Shown: positions 45,157 to 53,417, numbered from the stretch's first letter. The stretch: DNA of 64,000 bases from an uncultured Woeseiaceae bacterium (GCA_947258565.1 CAMYJB010000004.1:34970-98969), one strand, 5' to 3'. The notes: a model not told the origin generated them from the letters alone. Program-made: numbers and translations.

Positions 45157-45435
45157 TCAGCCACCCGCTACCGCCGGGATGATACTGACTACGTCACCGT
45201 CGTTTAACGGCGTATCGAGCCCGGAGAACGACCTGACGTTCTCCGACCCGACGAAAACATTTACGTACGGCCGCAGTTCGCCCTCGCCGACGACGATGCG
45301 CTGCAGGAAGCCGGGGTGGCGCGCACCGATCTGCTCAAGTGCCGCGCCTACCGTGTCGGCCTCGGCATCGAGCACAGGCGCATCTTCAACGAAGGGTCGA
45401 AGCGGCGTAGGTATGCGTACGGTTATGTTGCTCAT
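45157..45435 (-). CDS. Ubiquitin-fold sulfur carrier, CysO/SAMP1-like (MoaD/ThiS family)
   Basis: A 92-residue beta-grasp protein ending in the activatable double Gly (IIPAVAGG). The opening 'ITVRIPTPLRPFVEDAPV' and the close 'DGDVVSIIPAVAGG' resemble actinobacterial CysO and archaeal SAMP1 more than classical E. coli MoaD, which is shorter and has a different N-terminus. Such proteins are adenylated by an E1-like enzyme and then carry sulfur or become attached to lysines. No E1 (MoeB) or MoaE gene is visible nearby. The ATG at 45435 overlaps yqeC by 4 bases. It may replace MoaD in cofactor sulfuration or serve another pathway; the sequence does not decide. Confidence 0.8.
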   Translation of the reverse strand: MSNITVRIPTPLRPFVEDAPVLDAEADTVGAALEQIGARHPGFLQRIVVGEGELRPYVNVFVGSENVRSFSGLDTPLNDGDVVSIIPAVAGG

Positions 45436-46184
45436 CCGGTCACCACGGCGACGACCGGCCCCTCGGGCCGTCGCAGACAACAAAGCACCACGCGATCGAA
45501 GCGTGATGTCAGCGCAAGTGCCGCAATGGCCGCGGCTCGCGCCCGTTTTTCTTGATCCTCATTGTCGACCATGTTTATTACCGGCGCAACACGCGCATCG
45601 CCTGTGCACTGCAGCGAACCGTGCTCGCTCGCGAGCAGCCGTCCCACCGCGCGGGGCGTCAGCGTCTCTCCGGGCGTGACGCCCGTGACCCTTGCAACCA
45701 TCTCGACCCGGTGTGCCACCCGCTCGCCCAGCGGTTCCCCGATCGCGCGTGCCGAAACGACCGGGATCACGATATCGGCCCCCGGCACGACCATCGGCTC
45801 GTCTGCGGAAGGCGCCTTGATCCAGCGCATCCTTGCCCCGTCGGCCTTGACGAAGGTCGCAGCAAAGCCGCCGGCATCGTGAATGGCCCGGATGGTTGCG
45901 GATGACACTCCTGCATGCCGGCCCGGCTTGCTCGACGGGCACGCATAGGCGACGGAACGAGTGGGATCGCCGGCCAGCACGCGGTCCTGCAGATTTGCAT
46001 CTTCATGGATGAGCTGGTCGACCGCGAGATTGGCGGGAAACTCGGTCGTATGCACCGTCGCGGTCAGCGCCACGCGTGCGTGGTGCTCGCGCACGAGCCG
46101 GTAGAGGACCGACTTCTTGCCGCCAGCGCCCACGGCGCAGACGATACCTTCGCGAGCCTCGAGCACGTCGATCAGGGCCGTCAT
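45432..46184 (-). CDS. yqeC: YqeC-type P-loop protein, putative selenium/molybdenum cofactor factor
   Basis: A 250-residue protein with an N-terminal phosphate-binding loop 'AVGAGGKKSVLYRLVREH' followed by 'VALTATVHTTEFP'. This is the layout of YqeC, annotated as a putative selenium-dependent molybdenum hydroxylase factor. 'FVKADGARMRWIKAPSADEPMVVPGADIVIPVVSARAIGEPL' is the conserved middle part. YqeC's biochemical role is unproven. Its presence is notable because the formate dehydrogenase here uses Cys, not Sec, and no selenium gene is in the window. Overlaps of 4 bases on each side couple it to the ubiquitin-fold and propeller genes. The frame continues 43 codons upstream of the chosen ATG. 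Confidence 0.78.
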   Translation of the reverse strand: MTALIDVLEAREGIVCAVGAGGKKSVLYRLVREHHARVALTATVHTTEFPANLAVDQLIHEDANLQDRVLAGDPTRSVAYACPSSKPGRHAGVSSATIRAIHDAGGFAATFVKADGARMRWIKAPSADEPMVVPGADIVIPVVSARAIGEPLGERVAHRVEMVARVTGVTPGETLTPRAVGRLLASEHGSLQCTGDARVAPVINMVDNEDQEKRARAAAIAALALTSRFDRVVLCCLRRPEGPVVAVVTG

Positions 46185-47248
46185 CCGGACGCGCCCTTTA
46201 TCGCCTTCACGCTCAGCACGCGCGGCAGGTAACTCGCAAGCTCCTCCCAGCTGTCGCCGGCATTCGTGCTCGCGAACAGCTGCCCACCGGAAGTCCCGAA
46301 GTAGACCCCGCACGGGTCACGGGAATCGATGTCCATCGCTTCCCTGAGCACCGTGATGTAGACGTGCTCCGTGGGCAGGCCCGCACTGGCCGACTCCCAG
46401 GTGAGCCCGCCATCGTGGCTGCGGTAAACCCGCAGCTTGCCGTCCACGGGCGCACGCAGGTGCGAACCGGATTCGGGAATCTGGAAAACGGTGTCCGGGT
46501 CGTTGGGGTCGACCACGATGCCGTAGCCGAAATCGCTGGGTAGTCCCGCGGTAATCTCCGTCCAGCTGCGGCCGCCATCGTCGCTCCTGTAGGTGCCGTT
46601 GTAGCACTGCCGGTAGAGCCGCGCCGGCAGCCGTGGGTGCATGATGACACGGTGCACGTTGTGGCCGGTTTCGGGGTAGGGCTCCGGCAGATTCTCGGCG
46701 CGCACCCCCGCATTCGCGGGACGCCAGGTCTCGCCGCCGTCTTCACTACGGTAAACGCCGCCGGCCGAGACGGCCGCGACGATGTTGTCGGGTTGCCGGG
46801 AATCCACGTAAATCGAATGCACCGCAAAACAGCCCTTCGACGGCTCCCAGGTCGCGCGGGTCGGGTGCTCGTTGAGGCCGGCGACCGGCCGCCAGCTCCT
46901 GCCGTCGTCGTCGCTGCGGAACAGCCCCGCGGGGTCGATGCCCGCAAACAGGGCGTCCCCGGCAAGCGCCAGGTACCAGACAGCTTTGGTCGCACCGCGG
47001 CCGCTCGACGACGGATACTCCGGCGCCACCTCGAGCGACGTCCACGATGCCCCGTGGTCCTCGCTCCTGAATATGTGTGCGCCCCAGATCGTGTGCGACG
47101 TCGCGGCGAACAGTCTGCCGTCCGGCGCTTCCAGGGTGTGCAGCACGGAGTAACCGGCGAGATGCGGCCCATCGATGCGCCACTCCCGGTCTGCAGAATC
47201 CCTGCGGACGCGAAACAACCCCTTCGCCGTCCCGACCAGAAGCATCAT
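46181..47248 (-). CDS. Six-Asp-box beta-propeller protein (BNR/sialidase-like repeats)
   Basis: A 355-residue protein with six Asp-box motifs (S-x-D/N-x-G-x-x-W): SEDHGASW, SDDDGRSW, SEDGGETW, SDDGGRSW, SHDGGLTW and STNAGDSW. They are spread over the whole chain, which predicts a beta-propeller. It opens 'MMLLVGTAKGLFRVRRD' without a signal peptide, so it should be cytoplasmic. The sialidase catalytic residues are not evident, so it should not be read as a sialidase. It shares 4 bases with yqeC and lies 26 bases after moaB, so it is embedded in the cofactor operon. A scaffold or chaperone role is inference only. Confidence 0.8.
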   Translation of the reverse strand: MMLLVGTAKGLFRVRRDSADREWRIDGPHLAGYSVLHTLEAPDGRLFAATSHTIWGAHIFRSEDHGASWTSLEVAPEYPSSSGRGATKAVWYLALAGDALFAGIDPAGLFRSDDDGRSWRPVAGLNEHPTRATWEPSKGCFAVHSIYVDSRQPDNIVAAVSAGGVYRSEDGGETWRPANAGVRAENLPEPYPETGHNVHRVIMHPRLPARLYRQCYNGTYRSDDGGRSWTEITAGLPSDFGYGIVVDPNDPDTVFQIPESGSHLRAPVDGKLRVYRSHDGGLTWESASAGLPTEHVYITVLREAMDIDSRDPCGVYFGTSGGQLFASTNAGDSWEELASYLPRVLSVKAIKGASG

Positions 47249-47274
47249 CGCATCGGCGTCGCTCGTTCGGCCGG

Positions 47275-47805
47275 TCACGTCTCGAGCAGTCGCGGCATCA
47301 GTTCGGCAAGATTGCAGGGCCGCGTACGGATGTCGAGCTGCGCATTGATCAGCTCGTCCCAGGCCGTGGCGCAGGCGCCCGTGGACCCTGGCACACAAAA
47401 CACGTAGGTCCCGTTTGCCACCCCGGCAAACGCGCGAGACTGTATCGTCGAGGTCCTGATCTGCTCGAACGAGATCGCGCGGAAGGTCTCGCCGAAGCCG
47501 TCGATGCTCTTGTCCAGCAGCGGACTCACCGCCTCGGGTGTGCCGTCACGGCCCGTGACCCCGGTGCCGCCTGTCGTAATGACGACGTCGACGTCAGCGT
47601 CGGCGATCCAGCCGGCCACGACGGCGCGAATCGTGTAGACCTCGTCGGGCACGATCCGCTTTTCGGCGAGCGCGTGACCGGCATCAGCGAGCCTGCCGGC
47701 AAGCAGCTTGCCGGACTTGTCGGTCTCTTCCGTGCGACTGTCGGACACCGTCAGTACCGCGATGTTCAGCGCGACGAATTCGCGCTCTTTCGATTTCTTG
47801 CTCAT
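47275..47805 (-). CDS. moaB: Molybdopterin adenylyltransferase family protein MoaB
   Basis: A 176-residue MoaB/MogA-fold protein: 'LNIAVLTVSDSRTEETDKSGKLLAGRLADAGH', 'VVITTGGTGVTGRDGTPEAV' and 'GSTGACATAWDELINAQLDIRTRPCNLAEL'. The TGGTG loop binds the pterin phosphate. In organisms with tungsto-enzymes, MoaB adenylates the pterin before metal insertion by MoeA. That would fit the tungstate-type importer in the same operon (inference). It lies between moeA and the propeller gene. Confidence 0.94.
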   Translation of the reverse strand: MSKKSKEREFVALNIAVLTVSDSRTEETDKSGKLLAGRLADAGHALAEKRIVPDEVYTIRAVVAGWIADADVDVVITTGGTGVTGRDGTPEAVSPLLDKSIDGFGETFRAISFEQIRTSTIQSRAFAGVANGTYVFCVPGSTGACATAWDELINAQLDIRTRPCNLAELMPRLLET

Positions 47806-47842
47806 AGGGGGCTCGTTGTTAATGTTTTTTGCAGTGAGCCGC

Positions 47843-49108
47843 TCAGACGAATGCGGCGAACGGCTGTACTGTCACCTGGTCACCCTCGGAGACGGGACCC
47901 GAATCTTCCGGCAACACGATAAAGCAATTGGCGGCGGCCATCGAACTCAACACGCCGGATCCCTGGTGACCCGTTTTGTGCACGATAAGCCGGCCGTCGT
48001 CGGAACGCGATAGCACGCCGCGCTGGAACTCGCGGCGCCCCGGCTTCTTGCGAAGGGCCGAGCTGGATACGGCGCGCATCATCAACGGCGGTCCGGGATC
48101 CGGCATCCCTGCAAGGGCCTGCAGCGCCGGCTGCACGAGCTGGTAGAACGTCGCCATCACCGAGTTGGGATTGCCCGGCAGACCGAAGAACAGCGCGTCG
48201 CCGATGCGGCCGAATGCCAGTGGCCGCCCTGGTTTCATCGCCACCTTCCAGAACCCCACGGTGCCGGTGCGTTCCAGCGTCTCGGCGACGTAGTCCGCGT
48301 CCCCGACGGAGACGCCACCCGACGTCACGATTGCATCGGCTTCGGCGGCGGCCTTTGCGAACGCCTGCGCGACCGCGTCGCGGTCGTCGCGGATGACACC
48401 CATGTCGAGCGCGTCGACACCGAGGCGCGTCAGCATGCTGAAGATCGTGTAGCGGTTGCTGTCGTAAATCTGGCCCTCGCCGAGCGGTTCACCGACGCTT
48501 CTGAGCTCATCACCCGTGGAGAAGAATGCCACGCGCGGTCGGCGCCGGACGCTGACCTCGCCGACACCGAGCGATCCGAGGATGCCGATTTCTGCCGGCA
48601 TCAGGTGGGTCCCGGCGCTCAGCGCAACGCTGCCGGCGGCAATATCCTCACCGGCCTGGCGCACGTGCTGACCCGCTTTTTCCCCGGCGCCGACAATCGC
48701 CGTATCGCCATCGCGCGTGACGTTTTCCTGCATCACGACGGTGTCCGCGCCCACGGGCATCGGCGCGCCGGTCATGATGCGGACACACTGCCCTGGTACC
48801 ACCTCCCCGGCAAACGGGCGCCCTGCCGCGGACGTGCCGATCACGGTCAGGCGTGTCTCGCCGGCAGCCGGCAGGTCGGCGCCAATGAACGCATAACCAT
48901 CCATGGCGGAGTTGGTGTGCGACGGCACGTTGATTTTCGACACGACGTCGTCGGCAAGGAGCCGGCCCAGCGCGCTGCGCACCGCAAGCGTCTCGCAGCC
49001 CGCGACCGGTTTTACCGCTGCGAGGATGCGGCTCAAGGCTTCGCTGAGTTTCAGTGCCGGACCGTCATGGCCGTCGGCGCAACAGTCGGTATTGGTCTTG
49101 CTGCTCAT
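47843..49108 (-). CDS. moeA: Molybdopterin molybdenumtransferase
   Basis: A 421-residue MoeA: 'PSHTNSAMDGYAF', 'GEVVPGQCVRIMTGAPMPVGADTVVMQE', 'VAFFSTGDELRSVGEPLGEGQIYDSNRYTI', 'DAIVTSGGVSVGDADYV' and 'FGLPGNPNSVMATFYQLV'. All are standard MoeA landmarks across its four domains. It inserts the metal oxyanion into adenylated molybdopterin. It is 18 bases downstream of mobA and 37 upstream of moaB. Confidence 0.96.
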   Translation of the reverse strand: MSSKTNTDCCADGHDGPALKLSEALSRILAAVKPVAGCETLAVRSALGRLLADDVVSKINVPSHTNSAMDGYAFIGADLPAAGETRLTVIGTSAAGRPFAGEVVPGQCVRIMTGAPMPVGADTVVMQENVTRDGDTAIVGAGEKAGQHVRQAGEDIAAGSVALSAGTHLMPAEIGILGSLGVGEVSVRRRPRVAFFSTGDELRSVGEPLGEGQIYDSNRYTIFSMLTRLGVDALDMGVIRDDRDAVAQAFAKAAAEADAIVTSGGVSVGDADYVAETLERTGTVGFWKVAMKPGRPLAFGRIGDALFFGLPGNPNSVMATFYQLVQPALQALAGMPDPGPPLMMRAVSSSALRKKPGRREFQRGVLSRSDDGRLIVHKTGHQGSGVLSSMAAANCFIVLPEDSGPVSEGDQVTVQPFAAFV

Positions 49109-49126
49109 ATCCCGCTTTTTGTTTGC

Positions 49127-49735
49127 TCAGGACCGGGCACGTTTCGCGAGCGCATCTTCGAGCGCGCGCCTGTCGTCCGGTGCATTGATGTTGGCGAACC
49201 ACTCCGCCACATCGCTGAAATCCACCGTCTCGTAACCGTGCCGGGCGTACCAACGATCGATCTTACGCTCCCCGGCATCGAGATAACCAGCCAGGTCGTC
49301 CAGCAAATCGCAGGACAGCAAGGCGAACACCGGCTGCAACCGGCCGCCATCGTGAGCGGCCGCTACGGGCGCCCCCGATGTCGCCACCGCTGCAAGTAGT
49401 CGCTGCACGAGTTCGCCACCGATCAGCGGCGAGTCGCAGGGCACGACCGCGATGTACGGCGTGCGTGCTGCGCGCATGCCGCTGGCCATGCCCGCCAACG
49501 GACCGCGGAAGTCACTATCGCCGTCATCGACAACGGGGCAACCGTATTCACCGTAGCGCTCATGGTTACGATTCGCGTTGACCAGCACGTCCGCCACCTG
49601 CGGGCGCAGCGCATCGATCACCCAGGCGATCATGGGTCGGCCATTGATGGGCACCAGCCCCTTGTCCACGCCGCCCATGCGTGTTGCCCTGCCGCCGGCG
49701 AGTATGACGCCCGTGACCTGATCGCGAACTCTCAC
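49127..49735 (-). CDS. mobA: Molybdenum cofactor guanylyltransferase
   Basis: A 202-residue nucleotidyltransferase. The GTP-binding signature is LAGGRATRMGGVDKGL (Gly14-Gly15, Arg19, Lys25), followed by 'GPLAGMASGMRAA' and 'VVPCDSPLIGGELVQRL'. It adds GMP to the cofactor to make the bis-MGD form that formate dehydrogenases use, so it links this operon directly to the fdh genes. I chose the GTG at 49735; the frame is open upstream, but that stretch overlaps tupA and lacks similarity. Confidence 0.92.
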   Translation of the reverse strand: MRVRDQVTGVILAGGRATRMGGVDKGLVPINGRPMIAWVIDALRPQVADVLVNANRNHERYGEYGCPVVDDGDSDFRGPLAGMASGMRAARTPYIAVVPCDSPLIGGELVQRLLAAVATSGAPVAAAHDGGRLQPVFALLSCDLLDDLAGYLDAGERKIDRWYARHGYETVDFSDVAEWFANINAPDDRRALEDALAKRARS

Positions 49736-49751
49736 ATTCGTCGGCTTCAAG

Positions 49752-50612
49752 CTAGTGCCCGTCCGCGGCCCCGGCTTGCGGAACGGCATCCGGGAAAAAC
49801 AGCTGCTGCCCTGCCACGCGGTAGGCGGCAATTGCCGCCTGACCCTTTCTGGAGGTAAGCCAGTCGACGAACGCCTGTGCTTCGTTCGCGTGAATGTGCG
49901 GATGGCGCTCCGGATTCACGACGATGGCTGCGTAAGGATTGTGCAGGCGCGTGTCGCCTTCGACGAGAATCTCGAGATCACCCTTGTTGCCGAAACTGAC
50001 CCAGCTTGCACGATCCGTCAGCGCGTAGCCGTCCATGGCACTCGCCGTATTGAGCGTCGCGCCCATGCCCGAGCCGGACTCGCGGTACCAGCCGCCGCTC
50101 GCAGGGCGCGGATCGAAACCGGATGACTGCCAGAGCTCCAGTTCTTTCTTGTGCGTGCCGCTGTCGTCGCCGCGAGACAGGAACACGTGCTCACCGCTGC
50201 CGATGCGCCGCAGCGCTGAAGTGACGTCGTTCATACCGCGTATCCCGGCGGGATCGCTGCCCGGGCCGACGAGAACAAAATCGTTGTGCATGACGGGATG
50301 GCGGGCGATCCCGAGGCCCGCCGCAACGAATTCGCGCTCGGAGGCTTCGTGGTGCACCAGCAACAGGTCTGCATCACCGTTGGTAGCGATCCGGATCGCC
50401 TGCCCGGTTCCGACCGCGACGACCTGGACCCCGATGCCGGTCTGCGCCGTAAACTGCGGCAGCAGCCATTCGAGGAGACCCGAGTTCTGCGTGGACGTCG
50501 TGGACGCGATCGTGATCGAGCGTGATTCGCCATTTACGGCACCCGCGATCATCACGGCGCCCAGGGCGAACGCCAACAGCAAACGGCCGAAGCCGCTGGA
50601 GCCCGTCGCCAT
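49752..50612 (-). CDS. tupA: Tungstate/molybdate-binding periplasmic protein (TupA-like)
   Basis: A 286-residue exported binding protein. It has a Sec signal peptide (residues about 1-29). The mature start contains 'TIASTTSTQNSGLLEWLLPQF', the TupA oxyanion-binding motif (TTST-x-(N/D)-SG, residues 38-45). Further contacts appear in 'GDADLLLVHHEASEREF' and 'FLSRGDDSGTHKKEL'. TupA proteins known so far prefer tungstate with high affinity. Binding of molybdate cannot be excluded from sequence. It is the third gene of the operon after tupB and tupC. Confidence 0.9.
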   Translation of the reverse strand: MATGSSGFGRLLLAFALGAVMIAGAVNGESRSITIASTTSTQNSGLLEWLLPQFTAQTGIGVQVVAVGTGQAIRIATNGDADLLLVHHEASEREFVAAGLGIARHPVMHNDFVLVGPGSDPAGIRGMNDVTSALRRIGSGEHVFLSRGDDSGTHKKELELWQSSGFDPRPASGGWYRESGSGMGATLNTASAMDGYALTDRASWVSFGNKGDLEILVEGDTRLHNPYAAIVVNPERHPHIHANEAQAFVDWLTSRKGQAAIAAYRVAGQQLFFPDAVPQAGAADGH

Positions 50613-50664
50613 GTCGGTTCTTATCGTCAAGGTGCGCTTCCCGCGGTTCAAAGCGTGGGCGGGC

Positions 50665-51441
50665 CTAACCGGGCAGCTCGCCGGCCAGGAAGCCGGCCGC
50701 CACCGGGTCTTTCGGTGCCGCAAAAAATTCCGCCGCCGGCGCGTGTTCGAGGAGGCGCCCGTCGTTGAGGAACATCACGTCCGCGGCAAGGCGCCGTGCC
50801 TGCGCAATATCGTGCGTGGTCATCAGAATCTTGGTGCCGGCGGCACCGATAACGCCGATCAGTTCTTCGACCCCCCGTACGGCTGCCGGGTCGAGATTCG
50901 TCGTGGGCTCGTCCAGCAGCAACACTTTCGGCCTGAGCACCAAAGCACGGGCAATGGCCAGTCTCTGCTGCTGGCCGCCCGACAGCGTGCGGGCGGCACG
51001 CGCACCGAGACCCGCGAGGCCCGCCCGCTCCAGGGCGGCATCCACGAGCGCCGGCCGTTCGCTGCGCGCTACGCCCTTGACGCTCAGCACGTGCAGCAGG
51101 TTGCCCTTCACCGTACGCCGCAACAGCACCGGGTGTTGCGACGCCATCGCCTGCTGCTCGCGCGCCTGTGAAACCGAAAGCTCACCCCAGCGGATCTCCC
51201 CGCCCGTCGGTTCGAGGAGGCCGTGACACAGGCGCAACATGACGCTCTTGCCGGCGCCATTCGGGCCGAGTATGACGGTCCGGCCGGACGACCCGATCCA
51301 GAACGACACATCCTTGATGATGCGCCGGCCGTTGATTCCGAACGTCAAGCCGCGCGCCACCAGTGGCAGCAGTGGGTGCTCGTCAGGCCGGTCCGGCGGC
51401 ATTCGCCCCGGCTCCTCGGTTTTGGGCGCTTCATCAGCCAT
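50665..51441 (-). CDS. tupC: Tungstate ABC transporter ATP-binding protein (TupC-like)
   Basis: A 258-residue ATPase with Walker A (GPNGAGKS), the signature LSGGQQQR, Walker B (VLLLDEP) and 'TTNLDP'. The switch His is in MTTHD. It energises the adjacent TupB permease, whose stop it overlaps by 8 bases. ModC-type C-terminal oxyanion-sensing domains are absent, which separates it from the molybdate importer ModC. The Tup assignment depends on the adjacent TupA and TupB genes. Confidence 0.88.
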   Translation of the reverse strand: MADEAPKTEEPGRMPPDRPDEHPLLPLVARGLTFGINGRRIIKDVSFWIGSSGRTVILGPNGAGKSVMLRLCHGLLEPTGGEIRWGELSVSQAREQQAMASQHPVLLRRTVKGNLLHVLSVKGVARSERPALVDAALERAGLAGLGARAARTLSGGQQQRLAIARALVLRPKVLLLDEPTTNLDPAAVRGVEELIGVIGAAGTKILMTTHDIAQARRLAADVMFLNDGRLLEHAPAAEFFAAPKDPVAAGFLAGELPG

Positions 51442-52138
51442 AGCGCTGTCTCGCCGCATCGGAAATCACGAGGGCGGTTGCGTTAACGCCGAGCGCCAGG
51501 GTCACGAGAATCAGGCCGAGACCGAGTGCGAGCGCGAGGTTGCCCTTGCTCGTCTCCAGGGCGATCGTGGTCGTCATCACGCGCGTGGCGTGCTGGATGT
51601 TGCCGCCCACGATGATGACCGCGCCGACTTCGGCAATGGCCCTGCCGAAGCCGGCCATGATCGCCGTCAACAATCGAAAACGTCCGTCCCAGAGCAGCGT
51701 CGCCACGCTCTGTATCGGCGTGCAGCCCAGCGAACGCAGGTGCTCGTCGTATTCTTCGTGCAGATCGGCAATCGTCTGCCGCGACAGCGCCGCGATGATC
51801 GGCAGAACAATAATGCTCTGGGCAATGACCATCGCGGTGGGAGTAAACAAGAGCCCCATCGGCCCCAGCGGCCCGGCGCGGGACAGCAGGAGGTAAACCA
51901 TGAGACCGACGACCACGGGCGGCAGGCCCATCAGCGCATTGAGCAGGATTACGACAGCACGCCGGCCCGGGAAATGTTGCAGCGCAATGAGGGCACCAAG
52001 CGGCAGCGCGACGACCGACGCAATCGCGACCGCGCTCAGGCTTACCCGCAGTGACAGCAAGACGATCTCCACGATAGCGGCGTCGAACGTCACGATCATC
52101 GATAAGGCTGCGCCAATGGCAGACGAAAACTCGTTCAT
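51434..52138 (-). CDS. tupB: Tungstate ABC transporter permease (TupB-like)
   Basis: A 234-residue inner-membrane permease with about five helices. 'LSLRVSLSAVAIASVVALPLGALIAL' and the coupling region 'ALMGLPPVVVGLMVYLLLSRAGPLG' carry the EAA-type loop of TupB/ModB permeases. The motif 'GRAIAEVGAVIIVGGNI' is typical of TupB. It is the first gene of the leftward ten-gene operon and is divergent from the eroded regulator across 227 bases. Confidence 0.9.
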   Translation of the reverse strand: MNEFSSAIGAALSMIVTFDAAIVEIVLLSLRVSLSAVAIASVVALPLGALIALQHFPGRRAVVILLNALMGLPPVVVGLMVYLLLSRAGPLGPMGLLFTPTAMVIAQSIIVLPIIAALSRQTIADLHEEYDEHLRSLGCTPIQSVATLLWDGRFRLLTAIMAGFGRAIAEVGAVIIVGGNIQHATRVMTTTIALETSKGNLALALGLGLILVTLALGVNATALVISDAARQRYG

Positions 52139-52279
52139 CCTCAGAATTCGGCCACGTTTCTCGCGACCACCCCCATTGCATTGGTCATCCGCCCCTGTGC
52201 CCGTTCCGGTTGGAATGCTGGCCGGACGGTAAATGCCATTCTTTCAGATGCCCCGGCGCGACGCCAGCAACAGATAGTC

Positions 52280-52294
52280 GCACGGTCACCGTGC
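52280..52294. promoter_or_regulatory. Palindrome in the tupB/regulator divergent region, candidate operator
   Basis: GCACGGT-C-ACCGTGC is a 15-base dyad with perfect 7-base arms, lying between the divergent tupB (start 52138) and the regulator gene (start 52366). Further out, GTCGC and GCGAC also face each other (52277 and 52299 regions). Nothing else in 52139-52365 is recognisable. A metal-responsive operator is a reasonable guess, without direct evidence. Confidence 0.4.
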
Positions 52295-52365
52295 CCTTGC
52301 GACAATTTGACCCATAGCATAGGCTCTGGAGGAACTTTCCACCGCACGCGTCAGCCGGAGAATTC

Positions 52366-53067
52366 GTGTCCCAATCCACGTCGATTCTTCTCCTCGGTGA
52401 CGGATCCGAGGTGTCCCGCCTGCACCGGAGGCTGGCGAGGCATTTTCTGACGGTGGAATGCGCGCGGACGATCGACGAATCGCGCGAACTGGCGCAGCGC
52501 TGCCGCTTTCACGTCGTGGTGGTCGCCGATCCGCAGGAGCCGTGGCAGGTGCTGCAACAGGCACTCGCAGACTGTGACGACCTGCCGCCCGACACCCTGT
52601 TCATCGCCGACAGGTCCGCGGCCGAGGCTGCGGTCGAGGCGCTGCGCGGAGGCGCGGCGGACGTGTTGCTGCGCCCGTTCTCGACCGAGGACCTCGTTGC
52701 GGCAGTGAACGCGGTTTGCGGCGAACTGCAGCGGGCGCAGGCCGGTAACAACGAGCCCGGTGACGGACCCCGGGCGTTGATCGGGAGCATATCGCCGCTC
52801 GATGCGACGATGCTTGTCGAGGGCGAGGCAGGCACGGGCATGACGCGGGACGAAATCCCGGCGGCGGTGGACGCACAGCCGGGCAGCACCCGGCGACGCC
52901 CCGGGATTCCCGGTTATCCGCTAGACTGGACCCTCGAACGGGTAAAACGCCATCACATGGCCCGGGTTCTCGCAGCGAGCGACGGCAACAAGTCGGCTGC
53001 GGCGCGGCGCCTGGACATCTCGCGCAAGACACTAGACCGCAAACTCGGGGCCCAGGGCCGCGAGTAA
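52366..53067 (+). CDS. Eroded NtrC-family regulator (receiver-like, P-loop relic, Fis-type HTH)
   Basis: A 233-residue protein built as a shortened NtrC. Residues about 6-120 look like a receiver: possible phospho-acceptor Asp55 in VVVADPQEP, and 'LRGGAADVLLRPFSTEDL' where the usual Lys is Arg103. Residues 138-165 (ALIGSISPLDATMLVEGEAGTGM) match the start of a sigma-54 AAA+ domain, but the Walker Lys is Met (GEAGTGM instead of GESGTGK) and the following 200 or so residues are absent. Residues 188-229 (LERVKRHHMARVLAASDGNK onward) are a complete Fis-type helix-turn-helix. It can bind DNA but cannot activate sigma-54 by ATP hydrolysis. Start GTG at 52366 after CGGAG. Confidence 0.8.
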   Translation: MSQSTSILLLGDGSEVSRLHRRLARHFLTVECARTIDESRELAQRCRFHVVVVADPQEPWQVLQQALADCDDLPPDTLFIADRSAAEAAVEALRGGAADVLLRPFSTEDLVAAVNAVCGELQRAQAGNNEPGDGPRALIGSISPLDATMLVEGEAGTGMTRDEIPAAVDAQPGSTRRRPGIPGYPLDWTLERVKRHHMARVLAASDGNKSAAARRLDISRKTLDRKLGAQGRE

Positions 53068-53082
53068 AGGAGTTTTTCGACC

Positions 53083-53301
53083 ATGAGCACCATCGATGAA
53101 GATCGCCTGAACGTCTCGATTCGCAAGTTTCTCAAGGCGGTAGGCATAACGTCGCAGCGCGAGATCGAAAAGGCCGTTCGCGACGCCGCCGGGTCGGGTT
53201 CACTGCCGGACTCGGGCAAGCTGCAGGCCAAGATGACCCTCACCATCCCGGAACTGGGGCTGGAGCACGTCATCGATCACGAGATCGACACGGGTCAGTA
53301 G
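53083..53301 (+). CDS. DUF6494 family small protein
   Basis: A 72-residue acidic protein: 'DRLNVSIRKFLKAVGITSQREIEKAVRDAAGSGSL', then 'LQAKMTLTIPELGLEHVIDHEI'. The pattern matches DUF6494, small proteins often found near formate dehydrogenase and molybdenum genes. There is no signal peptide and no metal motif. It is 15 bases after the eroded regulator and in the same direction, so the two are likely co-expressed. Its stop codon is part of the REP-like repeat that follows. Confidence 0.72.
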   Translation: MSTIDEDRLNVSIRKFLKAVGITSQREIEKAVRDAAGSGSLPDSGKLQAKMTLTIPELGLEHVIDHEIDTGQ

Positions 53302-53394
53302 GAGCGCGCGTCTGCGCGCGAACCGATCACGGTTCGAGAACCGCTCCGACGGATCGTCGTTCATCCCGCAGGAGCGGGCCTTGGCCCACGAACC
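53299..53394. repeat. REP-like tandem elements around a shared palindrome
   Basis: Two related units, 53299-53324 (TAGGAGCGCGCG onward) and 53369-53394 (CAGGAGCGGGCC onward), each end in CGAACC and fold into a GC hairpin. Between them lies CGGTTCGAGAACCG (53330-53343), which also occurs at 37887-37900. The 'AGGAGCGsGCC..GGCCCrCGAA' form resembles REP sequences of pseudomonads and relatives. They occupy the space between the DUF6494 gene and the convergent HTH regulator. Confidence 0.8.
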
Positions 53395-53417
53395 GTCTGC
53401 CGGCGCCCGCGCACTCG

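Noticed and set aside
46181-47248. Annotation of the Asp-box protein as a sialidase
   Set aside because: Asp-boxes are structural. The catalytic Arg triad and Tyr/Glu pair are not evident and no signal peptide is present.
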